Assembly (NCBI GenBank): GCA_023128455.1
Contig: JAGMDW010000185.1
Span: 1 to 36,980 of the forward strand
Direction of reading: 5' to 3'
DNA length: 36,980 bases
DNA from: Desulfurellaceae bacterium
GTDB taxonomy: Bacteria > Campylobacterota_A > Desulfurellia > JAGGSF01
Shown: positions 27,077 through 36,348 of the stretch, piece after piece
Layout of the letters: each line of letters starts with the position of its first letter
Position numbering within the stretch: position 1 is the stretch's first letter
Notes under the pieces: model-generated
What the model was told of the DNA's origin: nothing
The model's input: the letters and a program-made list of their open reading frames with translations, nothing else
Database searches by the model: none
Made by a program: the position numbers and the translations under genes

Positions 27077-27099
27077 GGAAGAAAATTAAATCGTTTTGT

Positions 27100-27121
27100 T
27101 ATGTTTTCTATATGTTTTCTA
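27100..27121. repeat. 11-bp perfect tandem duplication (TATGTTTTCTA x2)
   Basis: TATGTTTTCTA at 27100-27110 and 27111-27121. Confidence 0.95.
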
Positions 27122-27172
27122 AAGGTAAGCAGAAATATAATGTTACTAAAGTTTAGTTAAGGAGGGTTGACA

Positions 27173-28420
27173 ATGGCAGAGGGAGAGAAAATCTTAGGGA
27201 TGCGTCCTGAAAGTGGACGATGGATATTCGTTATTGCTGGATTATTGATAAATATATGTCTCGGCACTATTTATTCGTGGAGTGTTTTTAGAAAACCTTT
27301 ACAATCACTCTTTGATGTTGGTGCTACACAAAGTGGATATCCTTTTATGGTATTTTTGGTAGTTTTTGCAATTGCTATGCTCCTTGTCTCCGGTCTGATG
27401 GAAAAGTGGGGACCAAAAAAAATGTCAATCATAGGTGGCATATTAGTGGGTCTCGGCTGGATCTTAGCCAGTCAGGCAAAGAGTATGGGTATGCTCACAC
27501 TGGTTTATGGAATATTGGGTGGATTTGGCGTAGGAATGGTCTATGGATGCCCCGTAGCAGTTGCAGCGAGGTGGTTTCCAGACAAAAGAGGTATCGCTGT
27601 TGGTTTTACGGTAATGGGCTTTGGTCTATCAGCTTTAATTACAGCTCCCATAGCCAAAGCTCTTATTGACGCTGTCGGTCCTATGCCTACCTTCGCCTAT
27701 CTGGGCGTAGCGTTTATTATAATATTGGTAATTTTATCGTTGCCCCTCAGGTTTCCTTCTGTCCAGGGCTGGAAACCTGCCGGTTGGGAACCCCCAGCAC
27801 ATGTCGCAGCTGCTGCTGTTGAGTTGACTCCATCCGAAATGCTGAAAACACCACGTTTCTATGGACTATGGCTGTGTTATGCGATAGGAGTTACTGCCGG
27901 CCTTATGGCTATTATAATAGCCAGTCCTGTAGGACAGGAAATTGTAAAGTTGAGTGCAGGCGCGGCCGCAACCGCTGTTGCGATGTTCGCCATCTTCAAC
28001 GGTATCGGTAGACCGATCTTCGGTTTCTTAACAGATAAATTGACTCCCCGTGGTGGTGCTGTTTTATCGTTTGTAATAATCATCGTTGCCTCAATGATGA
28101 TGTACTTTGGTGCTGGAGAAGGTAGAACTGCATTATTTATGATTTCTTTTGCTATGCTGTGGGGATGTTTAGGAGGTTGGCTGGCCATTGGACCCACTGC
28201 AACAGGTTCTTTCTTCGGTACTAAATATTATCCAAGAAACTATGCCATAATGTTTCTCGCCTACGGTGCCGGTGCCTTCATAGGCCCTTACATTTCGGGA
28301 AGAATTAGAGACATGACAGGCAGTTATCTATCATCTTTTATACCCGTAACAATACTGGCAGTTGTAGGAATCATACTCGCCCTTGCGTTGATGTCACCTC
28401 CCAAGAAGAAAGAAGCATAA
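27173..28420 (+). CDS. MFS transporter, oxalate/formate antiporter (OFA/OxlT-like) family
   Basis: 'NICLGTIYSWSVFRKPL', 12-TM pattern, 'GFGVGMVYGCPVAVAARWFPDKRGIAVGFTVMGFGLSA'. ATG at 27173 preferred over the track's TTG at 27167 because AAGGAGGG ends at 27166. Confidence 0.9.
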   Translation: MAEGEKILGMRPESGRWIFVIAGLLINICLGTIYSWSVFRKPLQSLFDVGATQSGYPFMVFLVVFAIAMLLVSGLMEKWGPKKMSIIGGILVGLGWILASQAKSMGMLTLVYGILGGFGVGMVYGCPVAVAARWFPDKRGIAVGFTVMGFGLSALITAPIAKALIDAVGPMPTFAYLGVAFIIILVILSLPLRFPSVQGWKPAGWEPPAHVAAAAVELTPSEMLKTPRFYGLWLCYAIGVTAGLMAIIIASPVGQEIVKLSAGAAATAVAMFAIFNGIGRPIFGFLTDKLTPRGGAVLSFVIIIVASMMMYFGAGEGRTALFMISFAMLWGCLGGWLAIGPTATGSFFGTKYYPRNYAIMFLAYGAGAFIGPYISGRIRDMTGSYLSSFIPVTILAVVGIILALALMSPPKKKEA

Positions 28421-28435
28421 AGCATAAATCAATCT

Positions 28436-28479
28436 AGTAGCGACCCTTCCTTTTTTACTATATTGGAAGGGCCGCTACT
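28436..28479. other. large inverted repeat (15-nt arms, one mismatch, 14-nt loop), possible terminator or processing hairpin lacking a U-tract
   Basis: AGTAGCGACCCTTCC (28436-28450) pairs with GGAAGGGCCGCTACT (28465-28479). Confidence 0.85.
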
Positions 28480-28532
28480 TCAAAAACCATCTAACTTATT
28501 GACAAATCTTATAAAATAGGTAGTCTCAAAAT

Positions 28533-28721
28533 ATGTGGGATATATTGAGAGATGCATTTACAAGTACAGCAGGTAGTTTTATAACCATTATTTTAATTGT
28601 CATTTTTATAGTAATATTTGTTTCGTGGCTCGCCCTGCCCTTTATTTTATGGAATATAAAGAGTGAATTGAAAAACATTAAAAACGCATTAGAGAAAAAA
28701 ACGAAAGAAAAAGATGATTAA
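28533..28721 (+). CDS. small single-TM protein (62 aa) with charged C-terminal helix
   Basis: ORF track; long Ile/Val TM segment then 'NIKSELKNIKNALEKKTKEKDD'; ends tail-to-tail with lapB. Confidence 0.65.
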   Translation: MWDILRDAFTSTAGSFITIILIVIFIVIFVSWLALPFILWNIKSELKNIKNALEKKTKEKDD

Positions 28722-29857
28722 ATTTCTACTTTCACCGTATCCCAGCTTTTACATTGCGGACAGCGCCAGAAACAAGAAGAAGAAATAAAACCGCACCGTG
28801 TACAAACATACTTCACTTCTCTGCCGCCGACATAATTTAAACTCTCCTTCATTATTTGCATATCCTCATTATCCTTTCCCAATAGTGAAAGTACATCAAG
28901 CAACCTTCGAGTAATATACACTCCCTTAAACCCTCTCTTAAAAAATAAAAAGCGGTATAAACTTAAAGCCTTTGAAGGTTCAGCAATTCTTTCATAGGAA
29001 CAAGCAGCGAAATAAAGAGCATAAATGCTGGTTTTATTTTTAATAAGCATTTCCCTTACTATTCCTTTTAATTTCTTCTTATCTTCTATGTTTTCTAAAA
29101 CGAGACAGGCAAATGACGGTTTCTCTATGGCTATTTTTCTCCATATCTCATATGCTTTTTTCTGTTTATCTTTTGCCATATATACTTTTCCCAACCATAG
29201 ACAAGCATCCACACAGCCCTCATCACTGTCAAAGGCTTTTTTTAGCTTTTCCTGAGCTTTATCTAAATCACCATCAGCAAACAATTTCTTCCCCCATTCC
29301 GTATAAAGATGAGCAACCACATTATCCTCTGACCCAAATCTCTTCTGCCATCTTGCCAAACTTTCCCAATCTTTGTTGTCCTCATAAACCTCTTCTAAAA
29401 ATTTGTGTGCCTGTTTATCCAGTGGGTTTAGTTCTAATGCCTTCTTGAAAGCTTCTTCTGCTCTACTATAGAATCCTGCTTTCTTATAATCCACTCCTAT
29501 ACTGGTAAAAATGTCCGCTTTTTTCTCATGACTCAGGTGAGATCTGCCCAAAAGACTCTTATGTACAATAAGCGCTCTATTGAGCTCTCCCCTCTTCCTA
29601 AATAGGTTACCAATACTCAAATACACATCTATCAAATCCGGTTGATCCTGCACTACCTTGGCCAATTCTTCTATAGCTTTATCCGTCTCATCATCAATTA
29701 TATAACTTATTCCCTTTACATAACCCTCTATACTCTTTTCTCTTGCCTTCTCCTTTCGTTTCTTTAAAAATCTCATTCCATAGCCGCCAAGGAAGCCCGC
29801 TACAAAGGCAACAGAAATATCAAAAACAATTCTTTGACTTATAATTTCAGTCCACAT
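28718..29857 (-). CDS. lapB: LapB/YciM-type protein: N-terminal TM, TPRs, C-terminal rubredoxin-like zinc motif
   Basis: 'FVAGFLGGYGMRFLKKRKEKA', TPRs, C-terminal 'YVCTRCGFISSSCFWRCPQCKSWDTVK'. Confidence 0.85.
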   Translation of the reverse strand: MWTEIISQRIVFDISVAFVAGFLGGYGMRFLKKRKEKAREKSIEGYVKGISYIIDDETDKAIEELAKVVQDQPDLIDVYLSIGNLFRKRGELNRALIVHKSLLGRSHLSHEKKADIFTSIGVDYKKAGFYSRAEEAFKKALELNPLDKQAHKFLEEVYEDNKDWESLARWQKRFGSEDNVVAHLYTEWGKKLFADGDLDKAQEKLKKAFDSDEGCVDACLWLGKVYMAKDKQKKAYEIWRKIAIEKPSFACLVLENIEDKKKLKGIVREMLIKNKTSIYALYFAACSYERIAEPSKALSLYRFLFFKRGFKGVYITRRLLDVLSLLGKDNEDMQIMKESLNYVGGREVKYVCTRCGFISSSCFWRCPQCKSWDTVKVEI

Positions 29858-30176
29858 CTGCTTCTATTTCTTTCTCTTTTTGCTCACTCCTCTCCACTAT
29901 TGGTAGATTTCTTAGATACTCAACCTCTTTTTTTAATTCTTCAGATTCTTTGTTCTTTTTCTTTAACGATCTCCTTAACTCCACTTCACTCAAGTATGAA
30001 AAAAGCCAGCCTATAAGGAGACCTACAAACAGAGTAATAAATACTACCAACCACAAAGGTGAAGGCGAGGATAAAACAGTAAAATATCTTATCTCTACAT
30101 TTTCATTGTTTTGTAAAACAAAAACAATGAAAAAAGCCACCACAATTGCCAGGATAACAACTCTTAAAGTTTTCAT
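29847..30176 (-). CDS. lapA: LapA-domain (DUF1049) membrane protein
   Basis: two TM helices, 'FIVFVLQNNENVEIRYF', coiled C-terminus; overlaps lapB. Confidence 0.8.
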   Translation of the reverse strand: MKTLRVVILAIVVAFFIVFVLQNNENVEIRYFTVLSSPSPLWLVVFITLFVGLLIGWLFSYLSEVELRRSLKKKNKESEELKKEVEYLRNLPIVERSEQKEKEIEADVD

Positions 30177-30187
30177 AATCCCTCCTG

Positions 30188-30667
30188 TTAAAAGAACTTC
30201 TTTAACTGGTGATATACCTCATCGTTAGATTCTGCTATCACCTTCGTATCCGAGATAATAGGCATAAAATTGGTATCTGAAGACCAGCGAGGAACAATAT
30301 GAATATGCATGTGATCTTTTACTCCTGCTCCTGCAATTTTACCCAAATTCATACCAATATTGTATCCGTCGGGTTGCATTGATTTATCTATGGCAGAGAT
30401 AGTTTTCCTCACAAATCCATACAATTCTGCCACTTCTTCCGAAGACAGAGAAGTAATATCCGCAGTATGACGGTTGGGAACCACCATTAAATGCCCCGGA
30501 TTATAGGGATAAATATTGATAACAACAAAACAGTATTTCCCCCTGGCGATAACATGATTTTTTTCATCATCATTTTCCTTTAACTTACTACATAAAAAAC
30601 ATCCCTTTTCATCTTTAATACTCAAAACATATTTAATTCTCCACGGCGCCCATAATCTATCCATCAT
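30188..30667 (-). CDS. HIT-family nucleotide hydrolase/transferase
   Basis: '[16 protein letters not shown]', '[31 protein letters not shown]'. Confidence 0.93.
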   Translation of the reverse strand: MMDRLWAPWRIKYVLSIKDEKGCFLCSKLKENDDEKNHVIARGKYCFVVINIYPYNPGHLMVVPNRHTADITSLSSEEVAELYGFVRKTISAIDKSMQPDGYNIGMNLGKIAGAGVKDHMHIHIVPRWSSDTNFMPIISDTKVIAESNDEVYHQLKKFF

Positions 30668-31974
30668 ATTCTCCTTTTGTCTATCACTCTTTTCGCCTTC
30701 CCCTCACTACGCTTTACAGTGCCGGGTTCTACTAACTTTACGCCTACACTTATCCCTAAAGCACTACGCAATTCATCTCTAATTCGCTCCACTAAAAGCC
30801 TTTGTTTTCTCATCTCATCAAAAAACATCTTTTCCGTCATTTCCACCCAGATTTCCATCACATCCATTGCTCCTTCTCTATCCACTACAATTTGGTAATG
30901 AGGAGATACTCCCTCTATACTGCATAAGACTTCCTCAACCTGGGAAGGAAAAATATTCACTCCTCTAATGATCAGCATATCATCTGTTCTTCCTATGGGT
31001 TTATCCATCTTGATCGTCGTTCGCCCGCAGGAACATTTCTCCCTATAAATCCTGGTTATATCACCTGTTCTGTATCTTAAAACTGGCAAAGCTTCTTTCG
31101 TTAAGGTGGTCAACACCAATTCTCCACATTCCCCTTCGGGTAGAAGTTCTCCTGTCTTCGGATCTACTATCTCTGCTATAAAATGATCTTCAAATATGTG
31201 CATGCCATGTTGAGCAGAACACTCTCCTGCTACCCCCGGCCCTATCACCTCACTCAGGCCATAATTATCGTATGCCTTTATGTTGAGTTCTATCTCAATC
31301 CTCTTTCTCATATTTTCTGTCCACGGCTCTGCGCCAAACAGACCCACCCGCAATTTTAGATCTCTTTTAGGATTAATCCCCTCATTCTTCATCACATCCG
31401 CAATATGTAAAACATAAGATGGTGTCCCTATGAGCACTGTTACACCATAGTCTTTCATCAGCATAACCTGCCTCTTTGTATTGCCACTGGAGATGGGAAT
31501 CACTGTTACCCCCACCTTTTCCAAACCATAATGCAAGCCAAACCCACCTGTAAACAAACCGTAACCGAAAGAAACCTGCGCTATATCTTCTGCTGTTACA
31601 CCACCTGCCACTATAAAACGAGCAACTAAATTTTTCCACACCTCTACATCTCTCTGTGTATAACCCACAACAATAGGCTTACCTGTTGTTCCTGATGAAG
31701 AATGAATACGCACTACCTGTTTTAACGGCACTGCAAACAATCCAAACGGATAGTTTACCCTAAAATCATCCTTTGTAGTAAAGGGAATAAGTCTTAAATC
31801 ATTCAGTGTTTTTATACTTGATGGTTTTAATCCTGCCTTATCCAACTTCTTTTTATAAAAAGGCACTCTTTTGTACACATAATCTACGATATATTGTAAC
31901 TTATCCAATTGCAGTTGTTTGTTTTCTTCCTCGGGCAATGTTTCATTCTTGTCCCAGATCATCATATCCCCCAA
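30664..31974 (-). CDS. paaK: phenylacetate-CoA ligase (arylacetate/acyl-CoA ligase)
   Basis: '[18 protein letters not shown]', '[18 protein letters not shown]', '[12 protein letters not shown]', '[23 protein letters not shown]'. Confidence 0.94.
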   Translation of the reverse strand: MGDMMIWDKNETLPEEENKQLQLDKLQYIVDYVYKRVPFYKKKLDKAGLKPSSIKTLNDLRLIPFTTKDDFRVNYPFGLFAVPLKQVVRIHSSSGTTGKPIVVGYTQRDVEVWKNLVARFIVAGGVTAEDIAQVSFGYGLFTGGFGLHYGLEKVGVTVIPISSGNTKRQVMLMKDYGVTVLIGTPSYVLHIADVMKNEGINPKRDLKLRVGLFGAEPWTENMRKRIEIELNIKAYDNYGLSEVIGPGVAGECSAQHGMHIFEDHFIAEIVDPKTGELLPEGECGELVLTTLTKEALPVLRYRTGDITRIYREKCSCGRTTIKMDKPIGRTDDMLIIRGVNIFPSQVEEVLCSIEGVSPHYQIVVDREGAMDVMEIWVEMTEKMFFDEMRKQRLLVERIRDELRSALGISVGVKLVEPGTVKRSEGKAKRVIDKRRI

Positions 31975-32396
31975 AAATAATCTGAAGGAAGCAATCCCAC
32001 ACCTATCTCCTTTAATCTTTCTATCGCCTCAACCGTATCTTCAAATCTAAATATCATTACAGCCTTGCCGCTCAATACATTATTAAATGTGTACATATAC
32101 TCAACACTCAAATCCTGTTTGGTGATAGATTGAAGAAGCTTAGCTAACCCCCCAGGCTTATCCTCCACTTCCATTGCCAAAACTTCATCCTTTCTTACAA
32201 TCAAACCATTTTCTTTAAGAATGCTATATGCTACATCTGGTTTATCCACTACAAATCGCAAAATACCAAAATCCACCGTATCTGCTAAAGACATTGCTCT
32301 GATATTTACATCCTTCTCTCCCAAAAGTTGCACCACATGAGCAAATCTACCTTTCTTGTTCTCAATAAAAACAGAAAGCTGAGCAATCCTACACAT
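31962..32396 (-). CDS. tandem ACT-domain amino-acid-binding protein
   Basis: two ACT-like halves: '[34 protein letters not shown]' and '[31 protein letters not shown]'. Confidence 0.9.
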   Translation of the reverse strand: MCRIAQLSVFIENKKGRFAHVVQLLGEKDVNIRAMSLADTVDFGILRFVVDKPDVAYSILKENGLIVRKDEVLAMEVEDKPGGLAKLLQSITKQDLSVEYMYTFNNVLSGKAVMIFRFEDTVEAIERLKEIGVGLLPSDYFWGI

Positions 32397-32422
32397 TATT
32401 TCCTCCTAAAGCATTTCAACAA

Positions 32423-32451
32423 AGTATAAACACAAATCCTTAACTTATCAA
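32423..32451 (-). promoter_or_regulatory. promoter TTGATA-N17-TATACT for the ACT-paaK-HIT-lapAB operon
   Basis: minus strand -35 32451-32446, -10 32428-32423. Confidence 0.75.
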
Positions 32452-32462
32452 TAATATAACTC

Positions 32463-32490
32463 TTGCCTTTTCTTCTCTAAGGTGTATTAT
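32463..32490 (+). promoter_or_regulatory. candidate typA promoter TTGCCT-N16-TATTAT
   Basis: -35 32463-32468, -10 32485-32490. Confidence 0.5.
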
Positions 32491-32524
32491 CTTACTCCAT
32501 CTTACTTCTCTAAAAAGTGAAAAA

Positions 32525-34303
32525 ATGGAAACAAAAAACTATGCTTTAAGAAATATTGCTATTATTGCTCATGTCGACCACGGCAAGACAACTCTGGTAG
32601 ATGCTATGTTCAAACAATCTGGTATCTTTCGAGCAAATGAAAAGGTGAAGGAGTGCATTCTCGATACCTTAGACTTAGAAAGAGAACGAGGTATCACCAT
32701 CATGGCCAAAAACACCTCAGTATGGTATCACAGTACAAAAATTAACATCGTAGATACGCCTGGCCATTCAGATTTTAGCGGTGAGGTAGAACGCACCTTA
32801 AAGATGGTGGATGGTGTTCTGCTGCTGGTAGATGCGGTGGAAGGTCCCATGCCTCAAACCCGCTTTGTTCTACACAAAGCTTTAGAACAAAAACTCACAC
32901 CCATTGTGGTGATCAACAAAATAGACAAAAAAGAAGCTCGTCCCCAAGAAGTATTAAACGAGATCTACGACCTATTTATAGATTTAGATGCCGATGAAGA
33001 CCTCCTTGCCTTTCCTGTGATCTATGCCGTTGGTCGTGAAGGTATAGCCAAAACAAACCTAAAAGATGAGAGTAAAGACTTAATCCCTCTTTTCGAAACC
33101 ATTATTAAAACTATTCCTGCTCCCAAGTCTCTGCGCACAGATACCCTACAAGTCCTGATTTCCAATTTAAGTTATGATAATTACATCGGACGGCTGGCAA
33201 TCGGACGTATCTTTTCAGGAGAAATTCAGTCCGGCAAAGAGATAGCCATTGCCAAGCTCAATGGAGATGTGCAAAAAGCAAAGATCGTTAAACTCCTCGT
33301 GTTTGAAGGCTTAAAACAACAACCTGTTACTCAAGCCGGTTGTGGAGAAATAGTAGCTATTGCTGGTATAGAAAACATTAAAATCGGAGAAACAATTACC
33401 CAATTAGCAAATCCTGTTGCCATGCCCCCCATCATTGTGGATGAACCTACTCTCAGCATGATGTTTACCGTTAACAAATCACCTCTCGCCGGCGAAGAAG
33501 GCATGTTTGTCACCTCACAGCATTTAAAAGAAAGACTTCGTCGTGAGGCGCTGACCAATATTGCCATAAAGATAGAATCCACAGATTCCCATGAGGCATT
33601 TAAGGTATCAGGACGCGGAGAACTCCAACTCTCCGTTCTTATTGAAACCATGCGTCGAGAAGGCTATGAATTTGAAGTTTCAAAACCAGAAATAATCACG
33701 AAGAATATAAACGATGTTGTCCATGAACCCATCGAAGAAATCCTGATAGATATCCCCGAGCCATACACAGGTATGGTAATTGAATTAATGAGCAAAAGGC
33801 GAGGAAAAATGCTAACTATGACAAATCATGGCACTGGATGGGTGCGTTTAAAATTCGAAGTACCAACACGAGGATTAATCGGCTTCCGATCTGAATTCCT
33901 CACTGGCACCAAAGGAAAGGGAACCTTTAATGTAAGCTTTCTCCGATGGGATAAATGGCAGGGAGATATTCGCTATCGACAAACCGGAGCTCTGGTATCT
34001 GACCGCAGTGGCAACACCACTGCCTATGCTCTTCACAGCCTTAAAGACAGAGGCCAATTTTTTATCAAGCCAGTCAAAGCCGTTTATAAAAAAATGATCG
34101 TTGGTGAACGAAATCGCAGCAAAGACCTCTGCATCAATGTATGCCGTCCTAAAAAATTGACCAATGTCCGGGCAGCCAGTTCCGACGAAGCCATTCAATT
34201 AGAACCCCCCCGAATCATGAGCCTGGAAAACTGCATAGAATTTGTCAATGAAGATGAGTTAATAGAAGTTACCCCAAAAAATGTCAGAATGCGTAAGTGC
34301 TAA
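32525..34303 (+). CDS. typA: translational GTPase TypA/BipA
   Basis: '[26 protein letters not shown]', '[17 protein letters not shown]', '[22 protein letters not shown]'. Confidence 0.98.
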   Translation: METKNYALRNIAIIAHVDHGKTTLVDAMFKQSGIFRANEKVKECILDTLDLERERGITIMAKNTSVWYHSTKINIVDTPGHSDFSGEVERTLKMVDGVLLLVDAVEGPMPQTRFVLHKALEQKLTPIVVINKIDKKEARPQEVLNEIYDLFIDLDADEDLLAFPVIYAVGREGIAKTNLKDESKDLIPLFETIIKTIPAPKSLRTDTLQVLISNLSYDNYIGRLAIGRIFSGEIQSGKEIAIAKLNGDVQKAKIVKLLVFEGLKQQPVTQAGCGEIVAIAGIENIKIGETITQLANPVAMPPIIVDEPTLSMMFTVNKSPLAGEEGMFVTSQHLKERLRREALTNIAIKIESTDSHEAFKVSGRGELQLSVLIETMRREGYEFEVSKPEIITKNINDVVHEPIEEILIDIPEPYTGMVIELMSKRRGKMLTMTNHGTGWVRLKFEVPTRGLIGFRSEFLTGTKGKGTFNVSFLRWDKWQGDIRYRQTGALVSDRSGNTTAYALHSLKDRGQFFIKPVKAVYKKMIVGERNRSKDLCINVCRPKKLTNVRAASSDEAIQLEPPRIMSLENCIEFVNEDELIEVTPKNVRMRKC

Positions 34304-34341
34304 ATCTCACATCTTTTCTTTATTCGTTGATTATATTTACC

Positions 34342-34373
34342 GTCAAGGAAATTACCAGCGGTTTTTCCTTGAC
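34342..34373. promoter_or_regulatory. 10-bp perfect inverted repeat GTCAAGGAAA-N12-TTTCCTTGAC overlapping a TTGACA -35 upstream of hflK
   Basis: arms 34342-34351 and 34364-34373; TTGACA at 34369-34374; -10 ambiguous (TATGTA 34392 or TATATG 34390). Confidence 0.6.
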
Positions 34374-34430
34374 AACAAAAATTTAATAGTATATGTATAT
34401 CGTCATGATTTTAATTGAAAGGAGAAAATA

Positions 34431-35450
34431 ATGGAGTGGGACACTGAACGCCCGCCTTCTGTAAAAGAAACTATTGACCGTTTCAAGAGTAAATTCAATC
34501 TAAAATTGCCCGGCATTTTTATTATTATCATAATAATTGTTGTCATCTGGATTCTTTCAGGAATTTATACCGTAGCTCCCAATGAGGTTGGAGTGGTAAA
34601 GAGATTTGGGAAGTTTGCATATACCACCACACCAGGACTTCATTATCGCTTACCCTATCCCATAGAATCACTTTTAAAAGCAAAGGTAGATGAAGTTAAA
34701 AAAATGGAAATAGGTTACATGACTGTCTCTATGGGTCCACCTGCTCGTTACAGAGATATACCAGAGGAATCTTTAATGCTGACCGGAGATGAAAACATAA
34801 TAAGCATACAATTCATCTTGCAGTATAAAATAAAAGATGCCATCAATTATCTGTTCAATGTGAGGGATGTTCGGGAAACTGTCAAAGATGCGACAGAAGC
34901 AGCGATGAGAGAGGTAGTGGGAAAAATCAATATAGATGAAGTTCTCACCGTTGGAAAGTTCCAGGTTCAACAGAATGTTAAAAACTTAAGTCAACAGATA
35001 TTAGACAATTATAAAGCAGGAATACTTATACAGGTAGTTCAATTGCAGGATGTTCATCCTCCGAAATCGGTTATTGAGGCATTCAGGGATGTAGCATCAG
35101 CCAAAGAAGATAAAATCAAAATTATAAATGAATCTGAAGGATATAGAAATGACATTTTACCTAAAGCTAAGGGTGATGCATCCAGGATAGTAAATGAAGC
35201 TCTCGCATATAAAGAAGCAAAAATCAAAGGTGCAAAGGGTGATACCAGCAGATTCATTCAAATCCTAAAGGAGTATCGAAAAGCTAAGAATATCACCAAA
35301 ACACGCCTGTATATAGAAACTATGGAAGAAGTTCTACCTTCTGTTAAAAAGATAATTATAGAAGACAAAACGGGGAAAAATGTCCTCCCTATCCTTCCCC
35401 TGGAAGGAATAAAGGAACTATCCGAGAAACAGATTGAGGAGAAACGATGA
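34431..35450 (+). CDS. hflK: FtsH modulator HflK (SPFH/prohibitin domain)
   Basis: N-terminal TM, 'GIYTVAPNEVGVVKRFGKFAYTTTPGLHYRLPYPIESL'; GAAAGGAG RBS. Confidence 0.95.
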   Translation: MEWDTERPPSVKETIDRFKSKFNLKLPGIFIIIIIIVVIWILSGIYTVAPNEVGVVKRFGKFAYTTTPGLHYRLPYPIESLLKAKVDEVKKMEIGYMTVSMGPPARYRDIPEESLMLTGDENIISIQFILQYKIKDAINYLFNVRDVRETVKDATEAAMREVVGKINIDEVLTVGKFQVQQNVKNLSQQILDNYKAGILIQVVQLQDVHPPKSVIEAFRDVASAKEDKIKIINESEGYRNDILPKAKGDASRIVNEALAYKEAKIKGAKGDTSRFIQILKEYRKAKNITKTRLYIETMEEVLPSVKKIIIEDKTGKNVLPILPLEGIKELSEKQIEEKR

Positions 35451-36310
35451 AAGGGAAGTTGAGTATTATAGTTATAGCAATTATCATTGTCTTATTGGTT
35501 GTTGTTATCAGCTCTTTATATACCGTTGACCAAACCGAGCAAGCCATAGTCGTTCAGCTTGGTAAACCCGTAGGTGGTATTAAATCTCCGGGTCTCCATG
35601 TTAAAACACCCTTCATTCAGCAAATTATATATTTTGATAAGCGCCTTTTAGTCTATGATTCTCCTCCTACTGAAATTATAACCAGTGACAAGAAAAATCT
35701 CATTATAGATAACTATTCAAAATGGTATATAGAAGACCCTCTCCAGTTCTATAAAAGCGTGAAAAATGAAGCAGGTGCTCAAGCCCGACTGGATGATATC
35801 GTATATGCTCAGCTGAGGGTTGAGTTGGGAAAACACACCCTTACTGAGATTGTATCCAAGTTTAGAAATCAGATTATGATAACGGTAACCAACAAATGCG
35901 ATATGATTGGCAAATCCTATGGGATTAGAGTTACGGATGTCCGCATCAAAAGGGCTGACCTGCCTGAGCAGAATGAACAACATGTCTTTGAGAGAATGAG
36001 AGCGGAAAGATCCAGAGAGGCCATGCGGTACCGGTCTGAAGGAGAAGAAGAGGCGCATAAAATCAGGGCAGGTGCAGATAAAGAGAGAACCATTATACTG
36101 GCAGAGGCTAAGAGAAAATCAGAAGTATTAAAGGGCAAAGGTGATGCAGTAGCCTTTAAAATTTATGCCGAAGCCTATAGTCAAGACCCTGAATTTTATG
36201 CATTTACAAGAAGTCTAGAAGCCTACAAAAATTCCTTGAAAGACAACATGACGCTTGTGGCACCACCAGATTCTCAATTCCTTAAATACCTTCTGCCTAA
36301 GAAAAAATAA
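35447..36310 (+). CDS. hflC: FtsH modulator HflC
   Basis: 'LYTVDQTEQAIVVQLGKPVGGIKSPGLHVKTPFIQQIIYFDKRLL'; overlaps hflK by 4 bp. Confidence 0.95.
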   Translation: MKGKLSIIVIAIIIVLLVVVISSLYTVDQTEQAIVVQLGKPVGGIKSPGLHVKTPFIQQIIYFDKRLLVYDSPPTEIITSDKKNLIIDNYSKWYIEDPLQFYKSVKNEAGAQARLDDIVYAQLRVELGKHTLTEIVSKFRNQIMITVTNKCDMIGKSYGIRVTDVRIKRADLPEQNEQHVFERMRAERSREAMRYRSEGEEEAHKIRAGADKERTIILAEAKRKSEVLKGKGDAVAFKIYAEAYSQDPEFYAFTRSLEAYKNSLKDNMTLVAPPDSQFLKYLLPKKK

Positions 36311-36348
36311 TTCTATTGAACAGAAAGTCTCCTTAGGTAATAATGTAA

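Noticed and set aside
27073-27156. Possible 27-codon leader peptide (GTG ... TAG) VRKKIKSFCYVFYMFSKGKQKYNVTKV before the MFS gene
   Set aside because: GTG overlaps its own SD, so initiation spacing is wrong; no regulatory codon run. Kept only as an alternative to the orphan-SD finding
27877-28197. 106-aa minus ORF opposite the MFS gene
   Set aside because: Shadow ORF of a hydrophobic transporter; no independent signals
31382-31639. 85-aa minus ORF inside paaK
   Set aside because: Alternate frame of a clear PaaK gene
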